Below are positions 37,133 through 49,300 of a stretch of 64,000 nucleotides of DNA, piece by piece (position 1 is the stretch's first letter; each line of letters starts with the position of its first letter). The position numbers and the translations under genes were made by a program. This DNA is from Dipylidium caninum. Lineage: Eukaryota; Platyhelminthes; Cestoda; Cyclophyllidea; Dipylidiidae. The stretch is from contig QEYB01000556.1 in NCBI GenBank assembly GCA_017562135.1, positions 682,001-746,000 of the forward strand, written 5' to 3'. The notes beneath the pieces were generated by a model. The model had not been told where the DNA came from, searched no databases, and saw nothing but the letters and a program-made list of their open reading frames with translations.

Positions 37133-40100
37133 CGGCTGCCTTCCAGGCAGAAAAAGCAGCACACTTGTTCCCCTCTAGGCTGCGACTAACTGGGCCCTAC
37201 CTTTTGCTCTCTGGATAGCGCGCTGCCTAGACGAAAAAGTGCGCATGACTAATTAGGGGACTTGAAGACGAAGTGGCAATGTAGATTGTGTGATGGAGGC
37301 CATAAGGCGGTCATGGGGGCGGGATTCCAGCATCGGCCGGGCGAGTCTCGACCGCTTCCCACCGGACGCTAATTAACCCTCATTCCTCCTAATCCTGACT
37401 TAAACGAGGCTGTTAATCATCGCCTGATAAATCTCGCTATCTGGCGGGAAGAATGTGAAAAGCTGTCTTTCCGAAAATCTTTCCTGCAATGCCTAATTTA
37501 GGTGATTATTAAATTATTGTGCTTGTCCTATTATTCTAAGGCTTTTCCATTTATAATTTCGAGAAACTCTGCTCCAACCTACACCCGCCTTCTGCTACGC
37601 ACAGACAGAAATTTGATTGCGCGAAAACGTCGCATACGTTCATTTGACTTGGCAAGTGCATTTTGCACGCCGCTCTCCTCCCTCATTTCTAACACTTTTT
37701 AGCCGAACGAACTGATTCCGTCTACCGTCCAGTGACCGTGTATTTGCCCCAAATCACACCCACACCGTCCCTTTTGACCCGTGACGTATCTCTCACTCAC
37801 TCTGTACTCCACGCAAAATCAACAGCGTCACGGTAAAGCTAATCGTTGGAAAGGCTGAGGAATGTGGGTCGCTCGAGAGTCCCGCTAGGCCGCTTTTGAT
37901 ATGCCCAGAGCGCACTTCCTACTGTCTGGCGTTTCGTCTGAGCAAATGCGCAACGTCAATTCATCATGAATGTTTTTTACTCCTCTTTTAGGCTTGTGGG
38001 ATAATGGGGATATCGACGCGTCCTGCAGCCAGCGGAGCAGCTGGGTCGCCTGCATCGCCCTAGCTTCGTTCTGCTTAGTCCGCTATTACGTTTTGCCTCC
38101 GTGATCCACCTAGTTGCTGCTGGCGACCGCCCACCTAGTCTTTCTGTGCTCACCTTCCACGACAAATCACTTGGCTTTTCGAAGCCATAGACAGATCTAA
38201 AGAAGCAATCCTTTTCGACCTCCATTTAAGCTTATGAGAAACGAAGTGCCTTTTTTCTACTGTATGTAAAGCAGTAACTCCTACAACCATTAATTTGGAG
38301 TGAACAACATTAACGTATTTGTGTGCATTACCTCTCATAACTTGACTAACTACTTCCTATCACTTGCGACCTCCCGCCCACACACCCCTAATTTGGCTGC
38401 TAAACCTGATTGGGCAGACTTCTTTTTCACTCATGTCGGTGGTAGCCTCGGGCTGTGTGGAATCACACGCAAGCTCGGGCTGCACAGTAGACATGGGCCT
38501 CGAGGAGCTATTTGGGGTGGCTCAGCGAGTAGCAGGACCTCGCCTCCCGATTATCAAGCGGTGCTGAAGAAGGAGTAGAAATGAACTCGAGCTGAGGTAC
38601 TACGGAATGAGAGTTAGCCTTAAAAAATTATACTCGACGGCCGATTGAGCATGATGCCATAAGAGGAGACTAAATTACGCGCGTGGACCCTCCGAGGGAG
38701 ACAAAAACTCCTCGCCGAGGTGCACGTCGTGCAACTAAGGTCCGCAACACTGCACCCATTTGCAGAGTGGAAAGGGAACGCATTCGAGTAGAGATGAGAG
38801 TACGTAACTACTCCAAGCTGTTTTTTCGTCCTCACCTCTCGGCGACGCCTTTGACCACTACCTCTGCGTCGAATGGAGATCTCGATTTTTTAGTCAGTGC
38901 GGTTTCCGTCTTCTTCAAGTGACCCTGGCAAATGTGACTTCAGGTTACAATGAAGAGAAGCGGGTGTTGAGGGCATGCGATGCGTTCTACCGAGGAAATA
39001 AATAAGGCAGACCAATTTTTTTCTCCGACTGTCACATAAAGTATATTAGAACGTGGTCAAGTGCTTCACACAGTTGTGGGGAGTACTCAGCTCGGGAAAA
39101 GATTTCATTCGTTTGTCTTCCCTTTTACAATCGGTTGTTCCATTCCGGAAGAGGCGGTCGTGGCCCCTCGGTAATGAGACTGTTGATTTATGCTAATGAC
39201 TCAGTCTAACCCTTTTTGAGACGGGATGAAGAAGAATAGGGGCAGTCCCGCCCAAGATCTCCTAGGCAATGTTTTCACTTATGGGTGTACACGAGGGCAG
39301 GGCAGCGCACAACATCATAACGCACTTAAGATAACGGATCCCTCGGAGGTATCGCCTTATGGGCAGATCCATCAGGACTTTTTGGCGGTGACTAACTCGA
39401 CCCGTGCGCATTAGCGCTGCCAAATGGCCGGACGCTGGGTGCACCTGCTTCGCTTCGCGGAACCGCCTATTCTGCGGTGCTATTCTCTACGCCAGCAGTA
39501 GGTGGCCCACTCCATAGGGGGCAGGAGAAACGTTTAGAAGGACAGAAAATCTAGTAAACCGCAGGGAGAGCAGAATTTTATGCACGGTTAGGCCAACTGG
39601 ACAAACGTGAACTCCGCTCCGCTTGGTAAACATGAAAGAGTAGCGGTGAAGTTAATTGCTTGGACTTTAGGACACGTTGGGCTATATATGCCAACTACCT
39701 CTTCAACAAGCTGAATGGCGTAGTGAGAATCCGGCTCGTTCAATCGAGGTGGTAGCGACGTCGTGCACTTTCTCCCGCGTAGCCCACAAATTTGACATTC
39801 TCAATTGAACCAACACTTCCATCCAGTTGGAAGTGGACAGTTTTAGACGTGAGCTAAAGGCAGTCACAATTCTGCATGAGGGGAAATGTGCGAGTGTCCC
39901 CCATGCTCTGCACGCATGGAAGAAAAGCCAGCCTTGTGGCACCCTAAATGTGCGTTCGCACCTCCATTTGAGGATGGCGCAGAGTAGCGCGATTCGGACC
40001 AGAGTCAAACTCTATGGACAGCAAATACTGCTGCTGGATTGGACGTCGTCCCAGAGGAGGGGAGGCAGCGCAGTTCCCGAAGTCGTTTAACTAGTTGAGA

Positions 40101-41792
40101 ACCCCGCGTGTGCCGCTCAGTTCCACTGCATTTGTTGCATTTTCGTTTATCACAAGAATAGCTCCGTCCAGTGTGTCTGCTTTAAGCTGTTGGTTCCCTC
40201 CAAGCGATCGACAATAGCCTATGCAATTAATCTATTTGCCATTTTCACACTGAGAAGCTGCGTGTGTTCGAGAGAGCCCTGTGGTTTACTGCATTACCAT
40301 TCCAGTAGGCAGTTGCATGATACCGAAAAAGATTATGATGCAGATATAGATATGAGGGAGAGGAGGGTGGGACATTCGCAACGAAAGTTAGGGTTTGCCC
40401 GGCCCCCCAGTTTAGAAGTCGAGGCCCCCTCTAATGACCTCCACACTGTTGTGGTCGGGGGGTCAGAGTCAAGGGGGTTGATGGAGACGGGAACTTGTCG
40501 CCACGTCATAAGCACATACCGTTAGAGCCACGGACAAGATGGGCCCCGGGCAGGAAAGCAGGTTACAATCTGGTCATCAGTTTGGACAAGAGGTTACGAT
40601 GGCTCGCCATTTCCCACTTCACAAGTAAACGCTGAGTTACGATGCCTTACTAACGCCGGATGCCTAAATGTACAAAAGGAAATTCCAAGCTATTGCGAGA
40701 GCGAAAGATGGCTACAACATTCAAAAAAGCAACGTGCATTAAGTATTTTGCCAGTGCAAAGAGGAGGGATTCGCTTCAATGCTGCCACCACTGTGGGCCC
40801 AGCTAAAAGTATTCGCATGGGCTTATGTTCTGTAATGTCTATTCCGCGTGAAATGGCACTTCGGCACTTTCTCTCACCACGGGCGAATTGAAGGCACAAG
40901 TGATGTGATCCTCGACGCGAGGTCCTACACATCTGCATAGACGTCGCTCACCGATAAAATTTTATTTTAAAAAGTCTGTTGCATGACGGAAGAGGCAGAC
41001 CTCGTATACAAGTCCGCACACAGGAATTCACGCATTAGGCCTGAGAAAATCTAACCACAGCGTCCTCTAAACCATAATTATATCAATTTAAGCGCCATTA
41101 ATATAATTTTGAATAAAATTTGACATTTGGCCTGAAGGTATCGTTAGAATGGCCCGAGATGGTTAACTTCTTTGTCAAATTGTCGCGATAGCATTAGAGT
41201 TTTGCACTCTTAAGAATGGAAGACGACAATAAAAAGGTTAAAAAAAAGGCTTAAAGACAGGGGAGGAATCAGAAGGGAAATGGCGTCAGTGATTCAAAGC
41301 AAACGTTAGTGTAGGAAGGGGAAGGAATGTCTGCAGTCACCTGAGGCCCGAGTCTTTGGTGCGTTAGCTTTCTCATTTCACATCAACTTTTGCTAGTTGC
41401 TCCGAAAAAATACATTAAATAAAGCTAAAAAATAGCAATCCAAAGACCGAAACTCGACTGGAACTTGGGGGAAGTTTGATAGATGAAGTTATTCGCCATA
41501 TCAGGATAGTATATTGGCGATTATTTCCAATCGACCTGGATAGTCTATTATCATTACTTTTTATTTAGTTTTTTTGAAATTTAAATGCAGAGCAGTGGTA
41601 CGTGGCAGTGGCAGTGCCAGTGTAGAATTTTGAAGGAACCCAAGCTGAGGTGCCATGGAGAACGTTTTGGTGACACAACGTAATTCAGCGGTGACGATCA
41701 CTACAAGAGCTTCTATCAATTTGCACTGCCTTCGAGGATCCTCATTTTACGCTTAATCTCCACTTTGAGAGATTGCAGCGGGATCAACTCTT
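37133..41792. other. Intergenic; no gene recognised
   Basis: Follows the anosmin stop codon. A possible poly(A) signal variant ATTAAA is at 37508-37513. The remaining 4.6 kb has only scattered medium open frames on both strands without domains. A short CAGTGG/GGCAGT-rich patch sits near 41590-41620. Confidence 0.45.
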
Positions 41793-42727
41793 ATGGTGGC
41801 GTCCTCTTCCTTGCTGGGGCGCAAACAGCGTGAAAGATTAATTGGAAACAACTTCCGCAAGCTGACTTCTGTTCATTTGTGCTACCGCCCCCACTTACCG
41901 TCGCCTTAAAGTTCTTCAATTCCAGTTAGGGAAGAGTACTCTCGTATACTTTATAGAATGTGCGTTGACTATGGGAAGGAAATCTTTGCCGTGCCTTGAT
42001 TTCCTTTCCCACTGGGTATCCTCCGTCTGTTTTTAACTTACAGCATATCATTGCAAGGTATATGCAGGGTACGAAGACAACTGACGATAAAAAGACTTTT
42101 GCCATTCGACTTACCATCCTTGATAGGATAATATGCGAGTAGGGCGGCCTAATGATATCGCAGTTCAGAGGAAAATTTATTTTGGGGATTTCACTAATTC
42201 GACTTGACCCATCGACAGGTTCTGTCCCGCGCCCAGCTTCTGCTTATGCGACGCTTCGCCTTATGCCCAAGTCCCTCCTTGTGAAGTCAGGTTCGGCAAA
42301 GAGGAATTTATTCACTCAATTTTATTTTAAAGTTAGAGGGCCCCTTTTCAATGTACATTTGCATTTGGCTTAATTATTAACACCCCTACGCCTATGTACT
42401 TGTTTCAGAACCCATTACAGTACACTGGCTCCAAATTCTGTATTGTTTTGCTTCCGCTACAGCTGATGACATTGCATTCATTCAGCCTAATGAAACCAAA
42501 CCAATATTTTACATCGTCGCAAATGGTTACAGCTCTAGGTGGGACGTCAGTCCAACCTGGGACCTGGCGTCGGTGGTTCCGTGATGCTCAAAGCTAACGG
42601 ATTGGCCTTCCAGTCGGGCCGACCTCCAAGGAACTATCGTGCTAGTGTTAACCACCTTAAGGCTTTAAAAATAATCGGGGATTTTAAAGTAAGCTGTAGA
42701 AACTATTATTTCCTGTTTCAGTTTTAA
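41793..42727 (+). CDS. Unrecognised 187-residue protein, seven exons with very short introns
   Basis: Exons 41793-41829, 41926-41990, 42044-42138, 42169-42290, 42409-42572, 42614-42688 and 42722-42727 join with matching phases into 564 nt, an intact 187-residue frame. It starts MVASSSLLGRKQ and ends IIGDFKF. Introns are 96, 53, 30, 118, 41 and 33 nt. The best splice sites are taacttacag, cttgtttcag and AAA|GTAAGC. The donors C|GTGAAA and GCC|GTGCCT are weaker, so the first two exons are less certain. The N-terminal third is helical-looking (LREEYSRILYRMCVDYGKE, ARYM, LTILDRIICE); the C-terminal part is mixed (PITVHWLQ, DDIAFIQPNETKPIFYIVA). There is no signal peptide and no clear membrane segment. 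An AATAAA signal lies 132 nt past the stop. I do not recognise the family. RAD9 follows 1.1 kb downstream on the same strand. Confidence 0.6.
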
Positions 42728-42858
42728 TGAGGTTCCTATTGATTGCATACGCCCTATCGATCCACGAAAGTGTCATATACCCAACAGGTTTTCCGTTAAA
42801 TCTAATGAGTATTTAAAACAGTACAATATTATGCAATGGTTAACTTTTCACCTTAACG

Positions 42859-42864
42859 AATAAA
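42859..42864 (+). terminator. Poly(A) signal AATAAA of the unrecognised gene
   Basis: Canonical AATAAA 132 nt after the stop codon at 42727, on the coding strand. This is the first such hexamer after the stop, and it supports the assigned 3' end. Confidence 0.5.
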
Positions 42865-43841
42865 CGAAAATCTTACATCGTAGTACAACTCGAAGTTGTA
42901 CACAGGTCTATGGACAACTCTCTTCCTATTATTAAACCATGGTTATAAACTCCATAGAATTAGTTTGTCAACCTTTTAAATTACCACTCGATACCGATGA
43001 TATATGGGCAGTTTCACTCGATACTTCAGATCTTTCAGTCTAATGACCCCGAAAATTTGAAATTTCATTGAAAAATAGTGTCTCATATATGAGATATAAT
43101 ATTTTCTACAAATCTAATTTATTTATAGGGCCGATGAGGGGGTCGATGAGCAAACTAGAGGACCGTTGACCTTTTTAGACAGTATAGGTTACAATCATCG
43201 CCCAAGTGGTGAACGATGTTATAGGGGAGATTTTGATGTCCTTTAGAAAGTATATGGCAAACGATTTCACATAAGCGTGAGAGATTCCTCGAAAATTGGT
43301 GCACCGCTTCACCCCTAAGGGTTAAAAGTCCTTTTCATCCGTTAATTTACACCTTGGAGTTGGAACACATAAGAATTTAAAAATGCTGTTATATACACAC
43401 GGATTGGTTTAGGGCAATCAGAGGAACGGGCTTCGAGAAGAGTTTATATGAGACATATCAATATCCTGCTATCAAACCACACCGTTTTGAAGAAATTTGT
43501 AACGTTACCTTTAGGCAACGGTGCTAAAAATTAGTATTAGGTTACTTTAATTACATGTTTGTTTAATATTTTACATTTTTGAAAGTGTTTTCCTCCGTTT
43601 CAATAACCTGTGCGCTCAATTTTTTTTAACGACCTTCTGATCGTTGCTGCTTCTGGGTCTGCCGCAATTTTTGTTTGCATCTCCTGAAATATTTGGTTAA
43701 CATGTCGAACATATGGTTTAAAAATTTAATCGTTGTTCTTGTATTAATTTTAATGCCCTCTGAAAGTGCAATAATCTTCTATGCTTTTGCCTCTATTTAA
43801 CTGTACTATTACTTGAACCGTAAATAGTTTGGTCAATCGGC
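42865..43841. other. Intergenic spacer before RAD9
   Basis: AT-rich DNA without open frames of note. No TATA or CCAAT box is obvious near the RAD9 start. Confidence 0.6.
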
Positions 43842-46009
43842 ATGAAGCTTTCGCTTTTGTGCGCAGAACTGAAAGGTACGACTGTAAAAGCTAACACACT
43901 AATTATAGTCTTTACGAGGGCTATTTCGGCGTTGGGAAAACTTGGTGATGAAATTCATTTTGAATGTAGCTCGCATGAGGTACACATCGCCATATTTGAA
44001 GTGGCATGTTCAGTAGTTAAATCTTCGGTGCGTCAATTCATCTCGTTCTGCGTTTGCCGTTGTGCATTTTTCTGAACGCTTTTTCGAAGAAATATGTAAA
44101 CTCACAGGTGGTATTGAGCGGTTCAAATTGAATGCCAAGGTTTTTTAATTCTATGCAACTTATTCCATTGTCAAAAGACTTGCTGTAAGGTCTTTAGACA
44201 GACCATGGCTTGGGACAGAGTTCTCCAAAGATGCAAAGTGCGTCTAGATAATGAAAAGAACCGCTTGATAGTGAGGTTCTTTCAGCGATATGGTCAGTCT
44301 TATTTTTCCATGTTCATTTACTCTCTACTCTAGGACTCGTAAAAACGTACAATCTTCCTATTGTTGAATGTGAGAATCTTGAAGCTGTGTATAGCATAAA
44401 CGATGCAACTTGTCATATCGTGATGTCATCGAAGTAAGTGCGTGGTCGCCTTTGATTCATTGTTTCCAATCAGAGTAGTTGCAGAAATCATGCAAAATTT
44501 CAGACCAAACCAGGCTGAAGTGACGATTATCTTACAGGAGGGCGAATGTACTTTTCGTAATTACATTTCAGATTCGGGTAACTGAGTAAGGCTTCACTAT
44601 TTCTTCAGACTTTTCTGCTGTCCTTACACATATATCGGTTGCGCCTACTGAATTCGAAGTCTATCAGCTAGGGGAAGAGTCTGATCTTACATTTTGTCAA
44701 AAGGATTTCCGAGTAGGTTCGGTTACTACTCACCACAATGTCAAATTCTGTCTGGTTTTTTACCTAATTCTTTTGTGTTATGTAACAGGCTGCCCTCACC
44801 TTTGGCGAATCCATGAATGCCCTATTCATTATTAACTGTAGTCGCCCGGGCAAACCCTTAATTCTTACCTTCACAGACGAAAAGCATTACAAGGCTCATT
44901 TTGTTCTCGCCACGCTGCCGTTGCCGTATTACCCGAAGAAAGCCCCTTTGAATCCGACTATTAATGCTTCTTTACAGTCTACGGTCAACAATACCGTTGC
45001 CCCCTTGTATGTTTTTTCAAAAACCCCGTCAAATTGACATCTTGGTTAAATAGTATTAGGGTCTAGCTTTTTGGAAATTTTGTATTCTGAGCATTTATTT
45101 TAGTTAACAAACACAGCTATCTTCAAAATTAGGCAGTGGGAAATTTTGGCCCCTCTCGAAGTCCAGCAACAGTTAAGCGTTCATGAACAGGCCAACTTTT
45201 AGTAAATAGATACGTACTTCTGTTTATATACCTTCACATGTCTTCCCTATATGCAAGTTGAGATATTTTATATATTGGCTAGTTCCGTCAGTGATAACCC
45301 GCCTGATACTCGTGCACTACTAGCCAGCCGGAGGGTGAATAATACATTGATGATGGCCCCAACTCAGGTGCTTCACCCACTGAGTCCGAATATCTCGAGT
45401 TGTCAACTAGTTGTAAGCACATTTTAAACAACTTTACTATTGGGAATTCAGTGATAATTAACTTTCGTTGTCCATCTTTATGTTTTGTAACTGTTATTTG
45501 TCCTTTCAGGCCACGACGCCTCTTTCAGTACACTCCCAAAATGCCACCGGACCATCAAGTAAAAAGGTGAATCAAAAAATCTTCCAAGTTTTCATCCATA
45601 TTAGTAGTCCGTAGTAATGTTGTGGAGACCTTATCACATTGTACTGAATCATCAGTACATTGTAAATTCATCGTTTCTACGTCAGTAAGCTGTACACTGT
45701 CTGCCCACTTTTTATAACGCAAGTGAAGTCAATTTTCGTGAACCTAATGTGCCTCATGTTTGTTAGGCGCGCTCGGTGCTTTTCTCTTACCTTGGCGGCG
45801 ACAATACTCACAACCGCATCTCATCTCCGCAGGAAACCGAGAGTCTGTGTGTGCATTCCTCTGGGGACCGGAACTTTGACCAGGACGTTAACAACAGTGG
45901 TAGACAACTTACCACAAGAGTAACTTGTCACGACGACAGTTTACGATCCGCACCTGTTAGAGACACCAGCGCTACCCTCCTGGTTGTCGACTCGGAGGAA
46001 GAAACCTAG
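43842..46009 (+). CDS. RAD9A: RAD9 homologue, checkpoint clamp subunit of the 9-1-1 complex
   Basis: RAD9 forms a PCNA-like ring with RAD1 and HUS1 at damaged DNA and recruits TopBP1 to activate ATR. Exons: 43842-43875, 43909-43979, 44017-44139, 44178-44292, 44334-44433, 44474-44577, 44609-44712, 44789-45006, 45292-45412, 45510-45566, 45767-46009. Phases match throughout; 1290 nt, 429 residues (human 391). Collinear matches to human RAD9A include ALGKLGDEIHFE, NLRCVNSSRSAF, KVFRQTMAWDRVLQRC, LVKTYNLPIVECENLEAVY, DLTFCQKDFR and KAHFVLATL. The variable tail keeps KK-ARSVLFSYLGG and ends VVDSEEET, placing a Ser in an acidic context at the site of human Ser387, which binds TopBP1 when phosphorylated. 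The first seven introns are 33, 37, 38, 41, 40, 31 and 76 nt. The gene faces the innexin tail to tail; stop codons are 315 bp apart. Confidence 0.93.
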
Positions 46010-46130
46010 TTTCTCGTATCTGTTTGCCCAGCCTTGTTGACCGTCGCGTGTAAATATGTAATGGTTGTTTTTTTTTCAATGGTAAAGATTGAGTGAGAGA
46101 AAATACGATGAATATCTCTCATCACTACAT

Positions 46131-46136
46131 TTTATT
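46131..46136 (-). terminator. Innexin poly(A) signal (AATAAA on the - strand)
   Basis: TTTATT on the + strand, read as AATAAA on the coding strand of the innexin, 189 nt beyond its stop codon. It lies beyond the possible RAD9 signal, so the two transcripts may overlap by roughly 100 nt. Confidence 0.5.
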
Positions 46137-46194
46137 TCTTCGTTAGTGTTCTAGAGAGCGCCAAAAGCATGAAATACTGATTTTGTTTGTGCGA

Positions 46195-46200
46195 ATTAAA
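46195..46200 (+). terminator. Possible RAD9 poly(A) signal (ATTAAA)
   Basis: Variant signal ATTAAA 186 nt after the RAD9 stop; no AATAAA is present in the interval. If used, the RAD9 3' UTR would overlap that of the convergent innexin gene. Confidence 0.35.
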
Positions 46201-46324
46201 AGCCAACTATAAGGCCACAATTACACATGGCGGCGTATCAGACTAAGGTGGGTCACTACATTCGATCTTGACTGAGTCAATGTGCGGGATGTATGGTTTG
46301 AATTTGAGCAGGTTGGCCGTCCAT

Positions 46325-49300
46325 CTATACGAATCCGACTTCAATCCTCTGGATCTTTTCATGCGGGGCTGTTGCCATCCGTAGAGAACCGTGTCTGCTG
46401 GCGGACAAAGCCGCTTCCTCTGTCTTTTTGTCTCGGTAACTTTGCCACATTTGTCCTACAACATCGGCCGCTAATATGTCGCCCGCGTTGATCGCCACCA
46501 TTCTGATCAAGAAAACGCCATCCTGACGGAGATAGGCGTCAACGAAATTCTGTAGTAGCGTTACTCTGCTCCTTGGATCGCAGGGCCTCTTTGCCTCCTC
46601 CTCCATTTTGCACACTCTTAGAAACCTGGCGATGTAACGGTACCTGCGAAAGGGACTGGTGACGCGAATTACCCAGAGAAGCAGACTCAGGAGGCTGGTT
46701 ATCAAGAGAAAGACGATCCAGAACCAGAGGAAGATGTAGATTTTCTCGTTGAGCATGTTGATGGGGAGAGCACACTGTGCTGTGTATGCGTTCTCGCCGC
46801 CCACCAGTTGAATGCTGGGGACCCGGCAGTACGCCACACGCGGGAACAGCAGGGTTTCCGGCCATTCCTGACCGGAGCGTATGTAACTTACTATAGCCCA
46901 CCCGAATGAGTAGCCGTGCTCGCTTTTCTCTGCAAATAAGGAAAAACTTTCTACTACGTGCACCTAAAGTAAGCTTAAAGTTTACCCCTGATTGCATTCT
47001 GTCCTCTCATCTCAAAGTTTCAGCCCTCGGGGTTGCATCAGTCCTTTTACTTTATTCAATTCCACCGCAACTGAAACCTCAGTCATCCACTTTGGTTTCC
47101 AAACCATCACTTTTTCAACGCTACTGTTTCGTTTATTCACCACCATCTTTGCTATTTTCCCCGTAAGATATGTTAAAGTAAGTAGAAACAGACGCCCACC
47201 TCAAAGAAAGCCTGGGCCGGGCCTTAAAAAGCTGGTGTTACTGTTCTCAGAACGATTTTTGGGGTCAACTTGTTAAGGTTAATAAATAAGTCCTCTGTCG
47301 CTTAGCGCCAGGGCGTTACGCGTCACCGCTTGCAGATGGTGGCCTCTGACCTGGTCGTGTCCCCCTCGGGTCAGGTCGGCTCCTTTTCAACATGCTGCCA
47401 TTATTTCAATTGCATAAACTCAAGTTAGTAGGACTTTATCGAAAACCAAATGGAAGGTTAATTAAAACACATGAGGATTTTACGCTCTTAGGTACTTGGG
47501 TTTTTAGGATTTGCCGCAAAAAGTTGATTTGGAATTACTCTGTGCTTCTGGTGAACGATTGGAGATTACTTTAGAAATGCCCTTAACTCGTGCGCTCATC
47601 ATACCCGACGTCGTTGGGGGGCTACGGGACTTTGGGATGGCAAGCCATTTGGCCTACTAGCTGTCTATTTGAAACTCTTGGCATGGAGGCCTTTTTCATT
47701 TAATAAATCGGCCCCCTGTGGCTAGCGGAGCTTCAGGATTTTTCTAATTCAATATTAAAGATGGCAGCTTACCAAGTGAATACTGGGTTTTTCCCTGAAT
47801 AATTGAGTCAGTCGATAGTGGTTTGAGGTAGTGTCCGGTAAAACCGAGGAATATCTGAATGAGGTGCAGTTGCAGGGCGGCATTCAGAATGACGACCACC
47901 TTGAGAGCGATGTACGACCACATGAGGCAGGTCCCCATACGCCTGCTCACCACGCAGAGTCCGCAACTGTCGTGCATCTTGTCTACCAACTTGGTTTGGC
48001 GACCCTTGAAGGGTGAGGGGAGTGAATCACTTGGAAGTTCACTCCTCTACGACATGAGTATTAAGGCATGCGTGTTGAGCAAGTAGCGGTGAGGCGACGG
48101 GTAATGCGGTGAGCGAAGCAGGAGAGCTCACTGACCCCTGTGCGCGTCCATAAAAAACACATTATCGTCCCCACAAGGAGGAAGGGAGCCTAACTTCCGC
48201 AACTTATGGCGGTGTTGCGAACCTCGTTGCATTCGCAGTAGTGTTGTACACTGTAACGAAGGTCAAAAGTAGGTGTGGCGTTTACTGTGCCGCTCTTTCA
48301 CTGTGCAACTAGGCGCAGTACATTGACGGCGCGCATTATTATTACACTGAAACCAGGCCAATGTGAACAAGAGCGGGAATGAGTTGGGGTCCTCGAATCA
48401 CCTAGCAGAGGCGTGTGTGTGTGGGGGGGGGCAGAGGGGGGGGCAACTTACTCGACGTGGCACCGATGGGTGTCAAGCATATCCTCGAGGAATTCGGCTA
48501 CGCGTTGGACAGCCCTCTTCCGATCACTGCGACTACCCGACGAGGCTTTTCTCGCTGCTTGTATCAGTGTAAAGACGTCCCCGCTGGCCCGAGAGTTGCA
48601 TATCACCTCCCAGAGGAGATGCGGGAGGTAGAAGATAATGCACTGAAGGCCCAACATAAACGGCACCCACTGGTAGTAGGCTTCAAATAAGATGATTCTT
48701 CGAACTCAGAAGTTGAATGTTAGTTGGGTTACAGGTATGGTCGTTGCAACAACCTCTCAGACTTGCATGTCAGTTTGTATAAAATTTTGTTTACACTAGT
48801 TCCACACGTATTTTACTGCGAAACCTATGATTTTGCGATTTTTAGGTGGTAACCACTATGAATAGATGCTCCGAAAGTCAGAATGGGGGAGCGTGGAATG
48901 GATCTGCCGTAAGGTAGACTTATGGCTCTCTCGTTCTCAAAAGCGACAGCATTTCGCATCAAGAGTCCTGAAATTGCTTCTGAAAGAAAGCTAGGCGTTG
49001 TGAAAACGCAAAGGCACAGAGTTTTAGAATTGACAGCCTCAAACAGTGGCGACAATATTGCCAACTGCCCCGCTCGCTTCAGTGGTGAAGGCCACATCTA
49101 GCAAATCTCACAAATGACCGATTCGCGGCCCAAGTAGGTCGAGTCGGCGATGGTTCGACTCCCCGAGGGTCCTTAACGTGCAGGAGACCGGTCCACTAAG
49201 TTGTGCGCGCAAATGCCAGTAACCGTTTAGACCATGTACCTTAGGAGCATCTCCTCGCACAAGCTTAAACGCCGTTATTAAAATTGCAAATGTCTGAGGT

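Noticed and set aside
41926..42117. - strand frame with a signal-peptide-like start and a GTAAGT donor
   Set aside because: It overlaps + strand exons of the 187-residue gene, whose phases, acceptors and total length fit far better. The hydrophobic look is a shadow effect.
49130..49175. tRNA-like GGTTCGACTCC motif
   Set aside because: It resembles a T-arm, but no A box, anticodon arm or acceptor stem could be matched around it.
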